Shown here: positions 24,120-39,100 of the stretch, one piece after another | Layout: the number at the start of each line of letters is the position of its first letter | Numbering within the stretch: the stretch's first letter is position 1 | Source of the DNA: Glycine soja | Taxonomy: Eukaryota > Streptophyta > Magnoliopsida > Fabales > Fabaceae | Length of the DNA: 64,000 nt | Reading direction: 5' to 3' | Assembly (NCBI RefSeq): GCF_004193775.1 | Contig: NC_041009.1 | Span: 47,547,534 to 47,611,533 of the forward strand | Notes under the pieces: generated by a model | Databases searched by the model: none | What the model saw: only the letters and a program-made list of their open reading frames with translations | Told to the model about the DNA's origin: nothing | Program-made: the position numbers and the translations under genes

Positions 24120-27100
24120 CTATTCTTTGTTGCGAGAAGAGCGTTCCTTCCTTTGGCCACCAAGAATACGAGAAATTTGCAAACCTCTGCTGAATGCTTG
24201 GTTGAACAGCATACGGGTTTGAAATTCTGAAACAAATGGAAACCAAGCCAGAAAAGCAACAGGAGTGAACAATAGCAAACCCATGACAATCTCATAACCT
24301 CGAGCAAGAGTTTTCACTGATCCCCAAAACCCAGCCCGGCGTACTACAGGTTTTAATGCTTGAGCAATCTGCAAAATAAAATAACAGAATCAAAACCACA
24401 AACAAGTTGTAGGCAACAATAGTTCTATAAATATGCCCCATGATACAAACAAAAAAAGCACAAACGCAAACAAGACAAGATAGATCATAGAACTACACTA
24501 TGCTAAAACAAATTATACACAAACAAATATTTCCCCAATTCCTCATCTATCGCTGTCAAAATCAAAAGTCAATGAGTTCATGTCAAAAACTTCAGTCTCA
24601 GGCCCACATTCAGAAATTTTGCAGATAGATAATGTGATCCGGGATGTCATGGCTTGGTAGTTCCAAATTTTTAACAAATTAATAAGATATATATGGGAAT
24701 ATAGCACTCCCCTCCAAAGGAATATTCATTTAGTAGGGAAAGAAGTGAAAAGAGAACTCACCTGCAGCATTCCCCAACCAGTTGGCATGAAAGCAAGAAT
24801 GCAAACAACAATGTCCTGCACTGTCATATGCGGAAGAGCAATCAAAATGACAAGAATCGAGACAAAAGTGAGGAATATCATTCCCTTGATTAGTCGGAAG
24901 ACAAGTTGAAAATTTGCACTGAATTTACGCCTCCCAACAGATACCGTCTGAGACAACAAGGAAAACAGAAAACTGAATTGTGTCAGATCATAGGAAAAGT
25001 GCGTACATTTTTTTAGGCAAGAAAATGAACAAGCCATCTTTGTGATAATTCAATATAAGAATACTCCCACCCACACTATACATCAATGATGAAAGGCTTA
25101 GTTATTGGGAAAAACCCTCACCCCTTAAACTAACTTTTGAGGTTGAGTTAGGCCTAAACTCACATTCTAAGATTCTAAGATGTTACTAGAGCATATCCAA
25201 GATTAATTCAAAGGGTCACCCACCATGTTATTCACGCACCAAGTCCAAGAAGTATTGGACATGAGAGGGTGTATTGAAAAAAACTCAAGTCTCATATCAG
25301 TTAAAGATAAAGCCAAGTTAGAGTATATAAGTGAGGAGCAATCCTCACATTCTAGGACTAGTGAGACAATAGAATGTGCACACTGTGGAAGCATATATAC
25401 ACAATTATAACATGCCCATACAAGATACACTAGCTGCTTGTTACTAACCTTCATCACAAACAATATTACGAATATCACCAACCATGAAATGCCATAGACC
25501 TGTTATAGCAAAGGAAAGGGTATCCATCATTCCATTCAACTTACGAAATTATAAAGTAGTGAGATAATAATATAGGAAAAGAGGACAATGTATATTAAGA
25601 ATTACCAGAAAACTTTTTGTGCCTTTCTTCGTAATATTTAAGTGATATACCAGACCATACTGGTAGATAAAAAATCTCAATGATAACAGTATCTCCACTA
25701 TAATTCCCCGCATTCCAGAATATTGGAGATGCTCTTGTTCCTCTTCCCACCAAGATTCCCAACTTTTTTCAGGCAGTACACCTATACCCCCTCGATTACT
25801 AATCCATTTATTCCAATCGGTCCAATCATCAACAATTTTTTGCCATTCAAACCCAGAAGGATTGAACAAGAAGGGAGCAAACAGCCAGGTACCCACCATA
25901 AACCACATTGATGCGGTAATCAAGATATATGCAACAGTACTTCTGTAAGAATGACCAAAAATTTCATATACAACAAGTAATATCATGAGCTCAATACCCT
26001 TGACAAAGTGGCTACGAGAGTAAAGTCTATAGTTGTCAGCAAATTTAGCATGGAAAACCACAAATCCTCGACCAGTGGGTCTATATTTCGCACCTCCATG
26101 AAGTAATGTTCTTCCAAAATAATGAGTTTTTGTCCCAAGTGAAAATGTGAAGAATACTGGGGCAAGCTGCAGTTGCATTAATATGAACTCACTAAGTGCA
26201 GTTCGGAAACCCCTCTCCAAACCGATTTCCATCAACATGGGCAAGGCCATCAAAACCCCAATTTGAACAAATGACTGAGAAGCAAGAGCCACTTGAAGAG
26301 GCTTATTGTCTCGAATGGCTTTTTGAGTGCTCAGACCTTCTTCGAGCCCACTGAGAACAAGATAGAGGCGACCATAGAGGAATACATATACAGTGAGAAC
26401 AGTTATCTGCACAAATTTGAAGTGAGGGGAACAAGTTCAGAAACCTAAGATATAAAAACTTCAAAAATATGACCAGTCTCAAGCTCACACTGTACCCCCT
26501 ACCCATCTTTAAAATCAGAGGACTTCATCCCCCCCCCCCCTCCCCAAACTGGAATATTTCATCCCCTTTCTGATTCCTAAAATAAAAATAACCTACATAA
26601 TACGCAAGTAAAAGTTAACTCTGGAGATAACATACAAGAGTGCTGAAATAAAATCCAACTGTGGTGAAATAACAGGACAACATTCTGAAGAAGTCAAAAC
26701 GGTGTCCAAGTCGGTATACGTCTCGACTTAGTGTTTGCTCTCCATTCCCATTAGCTATTTTTGCTTCAAACATAGAAATCTGATTGAGACCCACATCTCT
26801 TCCCTTCCCTACTTGTATGTACTCATGGTGAGTAACATTTCCTTCACGGAGTGTAGAGTTGAAGCCTAGAAATAACAGAAAACTCCAATGAGGATGCAAT
26901 CAAATATAAGTAAATAATGAGGAATTGGAAGACACAGTACCAGCAAAAATATCTTCACTTAGATTGATAACCTTGGAGGCTTTACTCACACCCCCTCTCG
27001 TCAGGTGAAAAAGCCTATCAAAGACATCAGGATGACCATAATGGAAACGAACCCTACATAAATACAAAAAAAGGAAACAGATTAAACATTTCTATTTAAT

Positions 27101-30100
27101 TTTAGGTTTAAATATATTTAGTCTTTGCAATTTAGCGATCCAATTTCCGACCTTACAAATTATGTTTATTTTGTTTTTCGTCCTTAAAGTTGTTTAGATG
27201 GCTCTTTGAACAGTGAAAAAAAATGTTATCTAAACTGCTTTAAAGACGAAAAACAAAACAAAACATATTTTGTAAGGACTCAAACCAAAAAAAAAGCAAA
27301 AAGGAGCTAAATAGCAAGGACTAGAAAGATGTTTAAGCCTTATTTTCAAGTACTCAGGGTGCCCAATAGAATAATAACTTAACTTCCTGCAGAAATATTA
27401 GTATGTATTAAATATTAATCAGTAGACCGAAAGTCAATCAAGAGCAATGCTTTAGACTAAAAAAAAAGGTGATTTGATACTTTGCTACTATTCACGAAGA
27501 ACAAACAAGTCTCTCTTTTAATATTCCCTTTTTCTGTTTATTTACCAATTTCAATCAATTCTATTTACTTTTAAGAACTCTCTCTCTTTCTCTCTGTGCA
27601 GCTTAGCAATTCTCTCATATTAAAAACTAGAAGCACATTTATTCCAAAATTCTGTCCATATTATGCTGCACCCAGAAAAAGAACCAGTAGAATAACTTAC
27701 TTCAAAGGATTAGCCAACAATCTCTGACCAATTGTCACGAAACTTGTCTCCTGATTTGACATGAACCATGCAAGGGAAGAAACACTGAAGCCAAACCAAG
27801 ACAATATTCAGAAACACAGAAATCATGTATGGTTGCAAATAGAGCAATATGAATTTACCTTCCAGTAAATATATGCTCCCTAAGTCCAAGAATACTAGGG
27901 AACCGAACACCATCATGCTTCTTAAGAAATTCTTGCAACAAATTTCTCATTTTCAAAGCTTCTTCCATGTAGTTATCCTATAAAAGATGCAATTTAATCA
28001 CATGGCATTAAGAGACCTTATAGTGATGAGCTCTTCGTATATGACCGTCATACCTGGTTCATATCTATTGTTTGCAATCCCTCTCCACGTGTGAAAATTA
28101 TGGCATGATTCTGATTTTCTGGCTTACCCTCACCCAAAATTGCTGGTCCAGGAAGCTTTATTTTATATATGATCTGATTGAAACAATCAAATATAGTATA
28201 TTATTAAGAAAATAAATGATAGTTTAGGTAAGACTGTAACAGTTAAGGTTAAGAGTTCCATTTAGTTATATAGAAAGAAAAATAGTTTGATAATTTTTTC
28301 TTATCTTGAATTAAATAAATAAAAAATGTCTATTTATGTAAGAGTGACTTCAATTTTATTGGTTGTGTTTCCGAAAATGTGGGTTTGGACCTAACCCCAA
28401 AAGCTAGGGACAAGCTGGTTTTGTAAGGTTAAATTAGGCCCAAAACCCAATTTTAAGATGCATGTTTTAGAAGTCTCTCGCCCTCTGCCTCTCAGTTCAC
28501 CATAACATGCACGAAGATGCTGTGTATAGTATATTTCATATATTTTAGTACCTACCCCTCTATTATTATATATTAAGAACATTGATTCCAAGAATGGAAT
28601 CTTTAACAAAACAAGTTTATCTAAAATTTACTTGACGATACTAGAACTAGACTCTGAAACACCAATGGAACCATATACGGATTTTGTTTTGGGTGATGAA
28701 GTGGCATTTAGTGATTCAATTTCAGAGAGCTTCAGTAAGAAAATAACATGATAATTGAACTATTTTCACATCTATGTAGATAGGCATTACATTTTAATTG
28801 TATGGCTTCTAGGACATACACTCCTAGGGAAGCTCTAATTTGCATAACAAAGTATTTGCAGAAAGTCCCAAGAAAAGATTTGGCTACAAAAATCATGGTT
28901 AAATGCAAGTTGAAGGCAGATTAAGATAGATCTCCAATTTAACTAACATCTAAAACAATCTATGGTCACTTTGTAACAGGGAACTAGGTATCAGGAACAC
29001 TAAGAAGATGTAACTAGTGCTGAAACTGAGTAGAGTTGAGTAGGGTTGCCCAATGAAATTATGGGGTCATAATGAGGCCACGCAAGCATATTTCTACTTG
29101 TTTGAACAAGGGAAAAACAAGGAAATTGTTTTCTGCCTCTCACTAGAGTTGAAACTAATTTCAAAACTACAGGCTGGCCAAGATTTAGTCTATGTAACAA
29201 GTTCCAACTTGAGTTGATTGGTTTAAGAAGTTGAGTGAGAATGTCAGATTGTCACAGGTCAGCTGGACAAATGTTGATATATTCATGTAATTGGAGTTTA
29301 CAACTATAGGCATTCAGCACATCTTTTTTTTCTGCAACCAAGACTTATTACGGGATCAAATGATTATCAATTCTCTTTGGTATTTTGCTCAAAGATCAAA
29401 GATTCGATCTTCAAGCAGAACACCAAAGGCTACTTGAATGGAGCTTCAATCTTTGACAATACAGAGCACCTGAGCATAGCAAACTTGCTACATTCCTAGT
29501 TTTCACAGTTCCTTTTTGTATGTAAATTTCCTCATTCTGAAGGAATTTCTGTTGTCCATCTAGTTGAAATTTCCTGACTGTCTTCTAATAAAATTTCTCC
29601 TATCAAAGCAAAAACAATACTAGTAGGAAAAAAGAAGTAACTTATTTATCAAAATCCAAATACCTGGTCCAGATTCTGCTCAGGCTCTGAAGGACTATTG
29701 GATTTTGGCATAGCCTTCACCAAGCAAGAGTAGTAAACCTTGTTGATCTTTTTCTTACTGTCTTGGACAGGTTCTTCTACCTCATCAATATAGGCAACTC
29801 GGAGAGACGGATATCTGCCAAATGTAAATATACAACCCAATTATTCAAAAACTAGCTATGCAATATATAAAGGAGAATGATTCTCTTACAGATGTCAACT
29901 CTATATTAATTGTTGTCCCACCTCATTGAAAGGATATTTTCATTAAATAAATTATTTGAAATAATTTCTGATCAATCCAAACATCCTACCGTTACCTTTC
30001 CCCATTTCAACCATCCGACCCTTGCCTTTGCTCACAAACCCATCAAACAATCCGCCTTGGTGTATTTTTATTTTTATTATTTACCAGACTAATTCCTTTA

Positions 30101-33100
30101 AGGGACTAGGCGAGTAGCAGTCCAGCATGTTTGGTTGTCCTTACATACAAATAAAATAAATAAATGTAAATTCAAAATATTTAATAAATTTTATAATCTA
30201 TATATATTATATAACTAATCTATGTAAAATAAAAGGTATAAAATAAAAAATATATTTAAATTTAAACAACTGAACAAAAAATTAAGAATAAAAACAATGC
30301 ATTATTATTTTTTAAGAGAAGAAGAAAAGTATTTGAAAAATATTTCAATTTAATATATAGAATTAATTATTTTAATATTATTACTACCTTTAGTGACATC
30401 TTTGTACCTATAATTTTCTTAAGAGAATACTATTATGTTTAATCACTTCTGGGTGAAAATTCCATTAAATAGTACTGAAAAATTCTTTCAATGATTTTAA
30501 TACATAAAAATATAGAATGTATTTATGTTTTAAAATAACTTATAGTATTTCCCCTTTAACAATTCAGAATATTATTAAAAATTAAAACTATTTAGAAATA
30601 AAAGAAGAGACATGTATTATAAATTGAAGAGACCACAGACAAAATAAAAAATATTCATTAAAGTTTGGATTTGGCATGCTAGCCCAACGCAATCCATTGT
30701 GAACATCTAATTTTGTCCAGAAAAACAAAACAAAATGAAAACAAAAAAAGAGAAACTTCTAATGAACCTTACAAAATAGATGGAATAAAAAAAGGAAATA
30801 CAGATTTACAATTAGAAAAAATGGCACCGGCAACTCACCAGGGTTGTGCTGGGTCTGGTTCAGATTTTTAGCCCAATCTCAAAACAGGTCCAACCAAACC
30901 CACCAAAAAATGGTTGGGTTGCATTACCCATTTTGACATTATAATAGGTACCAAAAACATTCTAGTCTTGAGAATAATAGAATTGGAAGTACACAAATAG
31001 CTTCTTTGTTATTCAAATTACCCCTCATCCAGTTATACAGTTTTATAAATTATTACCAAGTTTATATAATTACACAGTTCATTTAGACTTTTAAGTTGTA
31101 TAAATATTCTAGCATAGTCATTAGTACTTTCAGCCTCTTTTTTCACAATATATTTTCCTTGAAAGATTCTTTTAACTTAGTTCTTTGATCGATGTATTGC
31201 ATATTATTTTAAGGAAGAGGTTTGGGATGAATTGTTGCTCAAATTTTAAATGAGACAACTGAACCACTGTTACTAATTGAACCAGATTGTGATCCAAGAG
31301 GGTACACACATGATATCCAGGCTTTTCTCTAAGATTTTGTTCACATGTTTAAATGGATGACATTTAAAATTAAGCATTTGTGCAAATTTTACAATAGACT
31401 TTATTTGTGGAAAAAAAACTGGACAAATAATCAATGCCTTGTCATTTTTGGAACAATTTGAACAAATTTACAATCCATTTCATGTTTGGCTTCATATATA
31501 CTTGTCTTAGAACATTACAATGAGATATTAAATCATTTTTGCTAAAAGTAAGTCATAAACTTCTACATTTATATATGAATACAAATATAATATATAAAAT
31601 GGTTTAGAATCCGGAAGTCATGCTGAGCAAGAGCAAAAATTGAAGTTGTGTATATTAAATTGTAATAACAATACCATTCAAAAAAAAAAATTGTAATAAC
31701 AATGTTGCATGATTAATAATGACATATGAGAAGTTAGTGTTTTAGCCCATGCATTGCACTGGTTCTAGCACATGTATTTTTCAATTTAAAAAAAAGGCAA
31801 GCATTAAGGCAACCTTTGGCCTAACTTGTTTAAAAATATTAAAAGCTACTTTATATGATATTTAAAATTAAAAATAAGAACTTCAAATTTAAAGTTAAAA
31901 TTGATTGGCAATTTATGAATCTTTAGCTTATAAGTTACTAATAAATTAAAAGCTCTTGGGTGGTATGTTCTTGGGTGACAGGTACTGGGAATTTGGAATA
32001 GAAAAAGGAAAAGGTCCCAAAACTAACTTTAATAAAGGAGAGTTTTTTGTTCTCTTATACTTCAGACTTGTGTATTGAGCTTCTACTTTTAAGAAAAAAA
32101 TAAACTCAAAATAAGTTGGGTTAAACACAACCTATTATTAAAATTACTGAAGCTCCAATGCTTACCTTGTCATAAGCCTTAATATGTCCTGTGCACGAAG
32201 AGAACCAGATCGCTTATCAATGCCATATTGTTGGCATGATACCACATATGTGAATTTCATATCAGCTACTGCTTGACACTGTGTCCACAATGACCTTTCC
32301 CCCCTTGAATTGTCATCTGAGTTTTCCATGGCTTTATAACCTTCCATCAAATCTGCCCATTTGTAACATTTCAGTCATACAAACCGAAAACAAAAAACTT
32401 AAAGGTGTAAGATTAAATTATTGATGAACTGAGTGACAACCAAAGTACATGTAAATAAAAAAAATTCACTTGATCATTCCCAAGAGAGAAGGATCATTTA
32501 CCTTCATCTTTGGCCATATCAAGAAAAGCCTGGAGTTCCAAAGCTTTTCTATAATACATCATACCTCTTACTGCATTAATAATACACAATATATCAGTCA
32601 ATCACAATGACATGTTACATTCTAAACAGAGGCTAAAACATAACTGCATATAAAGCAAATAGTAAATATGTGAGAAATTTTTATTTCCAAGTGTTGGCCT
32701 TTAATTGATTTATTAAATACATTTGTTGAATGGAATCTTGATGACTCTTGGAATATCCATAATGTGATAAACAAATATTAGACGTCACATGGTGAGTGTA
32801 CCTGAATGGTGTAGCATATAATTGAATGGAACCAATGCAATTTGCAACTCTTCATGAAAGGGGGTTTGAATGAACATGTCTCTTGATGAAGAAACATGGA
32901 ACCATTCTGTCCCTACATGAAAGGGTAGGTCCCCTGTTCACTTTCTCTCAAGTTTGAGAAAGGAAAGGAAGATCTTATCTTATAATTCAAAGGTACTTAA
33001 GGAGCATTCTTGCAAAAGCATTCAAGAAGACTCAGAGAGCACTTGAAGAACAATGAGGTAAGAGGTTAGTATACCATTATCCTTGTCTCATTATTTTGCC

Positions 33101-36100
33101 CTAGTTTGTGCAACTATAATCCTATTTAATTATTCATGGAGAAAGAACTATTTATTCATGATTACGAAATTTTTTAGTACTTGAAATCATATGTGCATAT
33201 TTTTATTTTATTTTATTTGGGGGGGGGGGGGGGGGGGGGTGGGGGGTGGGGGGTGGAGTGAAAGAGAAATAACCAGTTCTGGTCAATGTTTGCCCTCTAT
33301 ATGATGCCCAAAGACGAAGTTCTTCTACTAACTCATCAAATTCACTCCCTTTAATATCCTCCTCAGTAGATTTCACTCGTTCAAGAAAATTGTTCCACTC
33401 ATCTGTACATTGATAATCAAAAAGGTAACAAGTAATACATTAGATATACTCACGTGAATGTTGCATATTTATGCAACAAAAGACATTTGAGAGTATTGGT
33501 AAACCTGGATAAATCTTTTGCAAGTAGAACAGTATTGAAACCCCATCCTCATTCTGTGAATCCAAATCATGCAAGGAGAATAAAACTTCTTCTGTATAAT
33601 ATGGTGTCAAAACCCTATAACCAAAATCCACAATATCCAAAAATCAACAATTAACAATAAAGATGTAAATACACTAAAACAGAGGGATTTGATAATTTTA
33701 AATAATGCTTACTATATATACACAATATATTAATATTTATTGGAAAAAACACAAGTCCCACATCAGCTAGAGATAGTGACAAGATGGAATATGTCAGTGG
33801 GGGTAACCCTCCCCTATTAGCAAGCTTTTGGTAGAATATATAAATGGGAGTTAGACCCAAACCCGCATTCTAAGAATATTCTTATTTGGGGCATAATTTC
33901 AAGCAAAAATACAAGAAAACAAAATTCTGCAAATTTTAACCAGACACACTTCGATAGATAATAGCTTTGTTTCTTCCTTGTGAATCCTCCCAAAAAATAT
34001 TATCCTTGAGAACATCTTTGAGAAACCAGAACAGGTCGTTCAATTCTATCAAGCTTTTCATTTCACAACATTACAGTAATCCATAAACTTTACCAACCAA
34101 AACATAAGTGCTTTATATAATTAAATTTTCATGCTTCACATACCAAACTGAAGAGTTAATTGCACATATTGTTAAAAGTTAACAAAATCCAAGAACTTTG
34201 AATCTCCAGACAATAATGCAGGGAAAGGAACTGATTAAGATAATGAAAATCACATGCTAAGAGGGGAGATTTCAGCAATAATTAACTTAACTGATTCAAA
34301 AATTACAACAATAAAGCATGGCAAGGGATTTGGGATTAAAAGATAGCTTACGAGAATGAAAGCATGTTGCGAACTTTTGGTGCCATAGGCATGTCCATAA
34401 ACAAAGAATTTGAGAAGAAAGAAATACGCCTTCTAGCTTCCAAGTTAGATGGTACATCCATGGCAGATTCTTTTGTCGTAAGCAGCAAGTGAAGTCGTTT
34501 AATCTACCCCAAAAAGGGTAAAGAAGTCATCAAAAAAGCACTTCACAATTTAAACTTTTAGCAGAATAATTCAATTAGTAACAAACCTTCTCTGTCCAAG
34601 CTGCTGTAAGTGGTTCAATTGGAAACTTGATAGCTCCTTCAGATGCAAACAGTTGGTGATGTGGCTCAGGCTCAAGGTGAAGCATCCCCTCATGTCCGGT
34701 ACCACCATGGCTTGAATCTACCAAACTATAGAAACAATGTTGATACAATCATAATCAGGGGAGGGAAGACATTGCTATTTACAGATGTAGAGACGATAAT
34801 CTACTCATGCATTACCTGAATATTTGATCCTGATCCTCCATCATTATATCTCTTGTCACGACCTCCAGCATGTCCTGGAATAGAATAACAACGTTGTCCC
34901 TATCTTTCGGATCATTATTCAACTGCAATAAGTTAAATAACTGGGTAAGATTTTGACAACCATACTAAACAGCTAAAAGAGAAACTAAATGTACAAAATT
35001 GCATAAAAGAGTTCTGAAATATTACTAAATATTGGGTTAGCTCGACAAACTGTGCATAGAGGCTAGGAAGTGCACTCATTCTGAATTCACTAATCAGTTT
35101 ATCTGTTTCTATATTTTTATCCACTTCATCAAACATGTACTCTATAACCCTGAAATGAACAACAGCAACAAAGTTATAAAAAAGTTAGATAGACACAGAA
35201 ACTTTAAGAAGTCGGTTTGAATTTGAAAAGATAAATCATCAAAAGCGATAAAGCTGACTATTTCCTACAGGATTTTTCCAATCGGCCTACAATCCAATAT
35301 TTGGAGCTAGGTGGGAATATTAAACTGAACTATCATTCATAAAGTACAACTACTTACGGTATCTCTCGTTCCCCTTGAACCAAGTGCTTAATAATGCTCT
35401 TAAATGAAGCATAGCACTCACGGACAGCACAAGACATGTAGTTGTCAGCCGCAATTCTTTTCTTCAGCTCTCGGTCCTTTCCATTGCTATCTTTGGCCAT
35501 ATCCAGTGCAATTGGAATCTAAAGAGCATGTGGCCACAAACACAACTAGTGAATGATTAGATGGAAATGATAGCAGCAAAGTCTCATATCAAAGTGCAAA
35601 TAAACAAACCTTGCTAGCAAGTAGAAAGGGGGGCCATTGTATAAGGTCCAACTGAGTATCAGCCCAATAAGGTACCAGCAAAAGGTTCATTTCCCTGAAT
35701 AATATAACCACCTCAACACACTACTGAAGAAAAAATACAGTGCTGCATTGATTGGTCAGTGACCGATCAAGAGAGAGAGAGAGCAGATCAAGAACCAATA
35801 ACATGAAATTATCCCTCGCATTACCTATCATTAATAAGATCTTCATCCCTGAAACTAGTAATTATTTGGTTCCACAATTGTGCAAACCTTGCAGCCTCCT
35901 TCCCTTTGTTTGATGAGATCTGCATCAATCAGTCAAAGTAATGTAATCCAGTTATAGATGCTCTAATTTTATACTATAAGCTCAAGTAAGTGGTTATAAA
36001 GTAAAACAATAAACCTCAGGAAATCTGCGGGATAAAGTGGCTTTTAATCCTTTTTTCTTTGGCTCATTTGTTTCTTCCGGAATCAAACTGGCATTGAAGG

Positions 36101-39100
36101 CACCAGGCAATGATTGAAAACGAGACCTCAGCATTCCCAGTGTCCGTATCTGATACCAGGATAAGCAGTGATGCACAAAAATTATTATTTAAAAGAAATA
36201 GATATTATATTCAAGAATCAGTGTTCTATGCATAAAAGCCAAGAATAACTCAAGAATTGTAGTTCTGTAAGTTAATTCAAAACAGAAAAGTCCAATCTGT
36301 AATTAGGGATTTATAGTCAATTGACAGCAACCAAAAGTTAGTTGCAAGTCATTAGCAAGTTGACAATCCAGTCATTTCCAGATATACATAATGGGTCTAT
36401 AATTAGTAATTCTTTATGAAATTATCAACAAATCAGGACAGTATAGTGCAGTATATTCCAAAAATATCAGTCTAGATTTTTTTCATTGTAGGATTAGAAT
36501 TCTGATCATATGATTTCTATACAAGGAGGTAACTCCCACCCACACAAAATCTTCTAACTCTCACACAAACACAACCTATACCATAATTTCCTTTTTCATC
36601 TAACCATAAATCTAAATAGACTTCAGCACTGTATCAAGTTAAAGTGAGGTGATAACCAAGGCATGTAACAAATGACCCAATATAGAGAGATGGTAGAGAT
36701 TTTTATTTTTTTTTTGGTAGAGATAATAACAATCATCAAAATACTAGATTGCTTTGATAGTAATTTCAATAATACCTTGAATATGTTTAGATTTCTGACC
36801 AAATTATATAAAAATAAGTAAAAACAATGAATTAAGAATAAAAATGAACAATCCAAAAGAAATCACAGTTATAAGCAACAATAGGAGTGTGGACAATCTA
36901 CTAACCTCCCCAAGCCGACGAAAGGCACCATAAATACCACCAAATAATGTTGAGAATATGGCATACCAAATTTGGGTATCCATAAAGTATACCTGGAAAG
37001 AAAAAAGTTATACCATTATACTACTGATGTTTAAAATAGGATGTAAACGAGATTACGAACCCATACCAGAATAATTGGAGCCCAAAGTGCAATTACAACG
37101 CCAATATTATTCCTAGCTGCCAAACGCACAACCACTTACAAAATTTTCTCAGAAAATATGAACTAATATGAAAGTACGAACATTCAAGCTTATTACCATG
37201 AGGAAAGAATTCATGCCACTGGAAAGTTGTGATTTTTACACTCATTATAGCTTTTGTAGGTCCCACCAGAGGTTTTATCTACAGAAAGAATGTAAGGTTA
37301 AAACAACTAAAAAAAATTGGCAAAAGTAGAAATCCATCAAGATAAAAGGGGAAGATCTGAAGCTGAAGGATAACAAATCCTCCTAAACAAAAAAAAAAAA
37401 AACGATTATTCTAAAGAAACAATTTTTAGGTATTGCCCCGTGATGTTTCATTGATGTAACACAGAGTAAGAACTAGTAAAATTCATTGATTATTACAGAA
37501 GACAGCTAAAAAACCAATTAAAGTTCGTTCATAAAAATACAAAATTACAATTCAATAACTTATGTATCAATGAGACTAAGGGATTTAAATTAAGGACCCA
37601 AAAAAAGTTAAATTTATTTATAACCATCATTGTGTGAAATTGTGGAACTTAATATGAAAAGGCAAATGACTATCAGAGTCATCTGTGTCAAAGATATGAT
37701 ATGATTAGATGTTTTAATTACAGCAGTTTAGTATGGGATTATTTCCATTATTACTCATTACTTTGTTTCCGTATTTTGTAAATCTCCTTCATTATATAAA
37801 TAAGAGTATTTCATGTGGTCTGATACAACAACACACAACAGTAAATAATTCTTACAATCTGAAAGAAATGATAGATTATACCAAGTGATAAAAAGTGAAA
37901 ATGCATCACCTCTATATAGTAACTGAAAGCCAACTTCGTAATTATGAGTAAGACCCAAAACATTGTGTATCTGACATTATAAACAATGACACATTAATAT
38001 CAGATGCAAGGAATATTATATATTATACCATTCACATCAAATGAAATAGAAACTATTCAACTAATATTCTTACTTGAAAAGGGAAAATGCGCTCTCATGC
38101 ATTCCCCTACCAACATATAAACGAGGCTGGCAATTGTAAGACATCAGAAACACCAAGTTATTAGAATCTAAGTATCTCAAATGACACAATTGTTCTTAAG
38201 ATATACCAAACAAAAAAAATATAGTAAAAAAAGGGTTTCATTACTGCCTACCTGTGACCACCACATCATTAGCATCACAATCCTATAGTTCGACCTTTCG
38301 AGATGACGACGAATAAAAGGGATCAGAAAGAATATTGCAGCAAGCATATTTGGTGACAGGTAAACAACAACAGCCAAAATAAACAATGAAGGAGCACTTG
38401 AACCACCACTTCCAAACCAACTTTTAATGGTTTGAGCAAACCCAGGAGGATTATCCCAAGTATACGCATAAGTAACTGACAGAACAATCACCCATGCTGC
38501 AGCTGAAACAACTTTGAGAATGTATCTTAACTTAACATACAGTGACATACTCCATTGTGCTTTCCAACTCAAGATCACATCTAGAACAGCTGTCCAAGTG
38601 GGAGAGAAAAGATTAACATCAGTAGCACACCGCTTTATGAAATGACAAAGTATTCCTATTTCTATAATATACATTTCTGGCAGGAAAAAAATAAAAAAAA
38701 ATAAAGAAATAGATATTGACTTCTTAAAACTCATTTTCATTTTAAAATCAAACCAAATCTTAACAGCACATATTATATAAATTGCTCAGCCAAGTAAACA
38801 ATGCATGCTCATAGCTTCCCACAATGAACTTCGGTGTCGAATGCTGTACCTTCAATTTGCCACAGTACTTAAAAAAGTCGTTAATTTAACAAAGCATTGA
38901 AACTATGACAAAGTAAATGAACATTCCAATCACACTTGAGAAGTTACACGGGAACAGGATACTATTGAGTGACAGAGATCCAAATCTCTAATAAGACAAC
39001 ATATAATGAATAGAGAGAATGATGGACCATTTCAAAGTCACTGCCTGTTTGGCTAAACACATAAAATCAATTCCTCAAACTGCAGCACTGCACATGTTCT

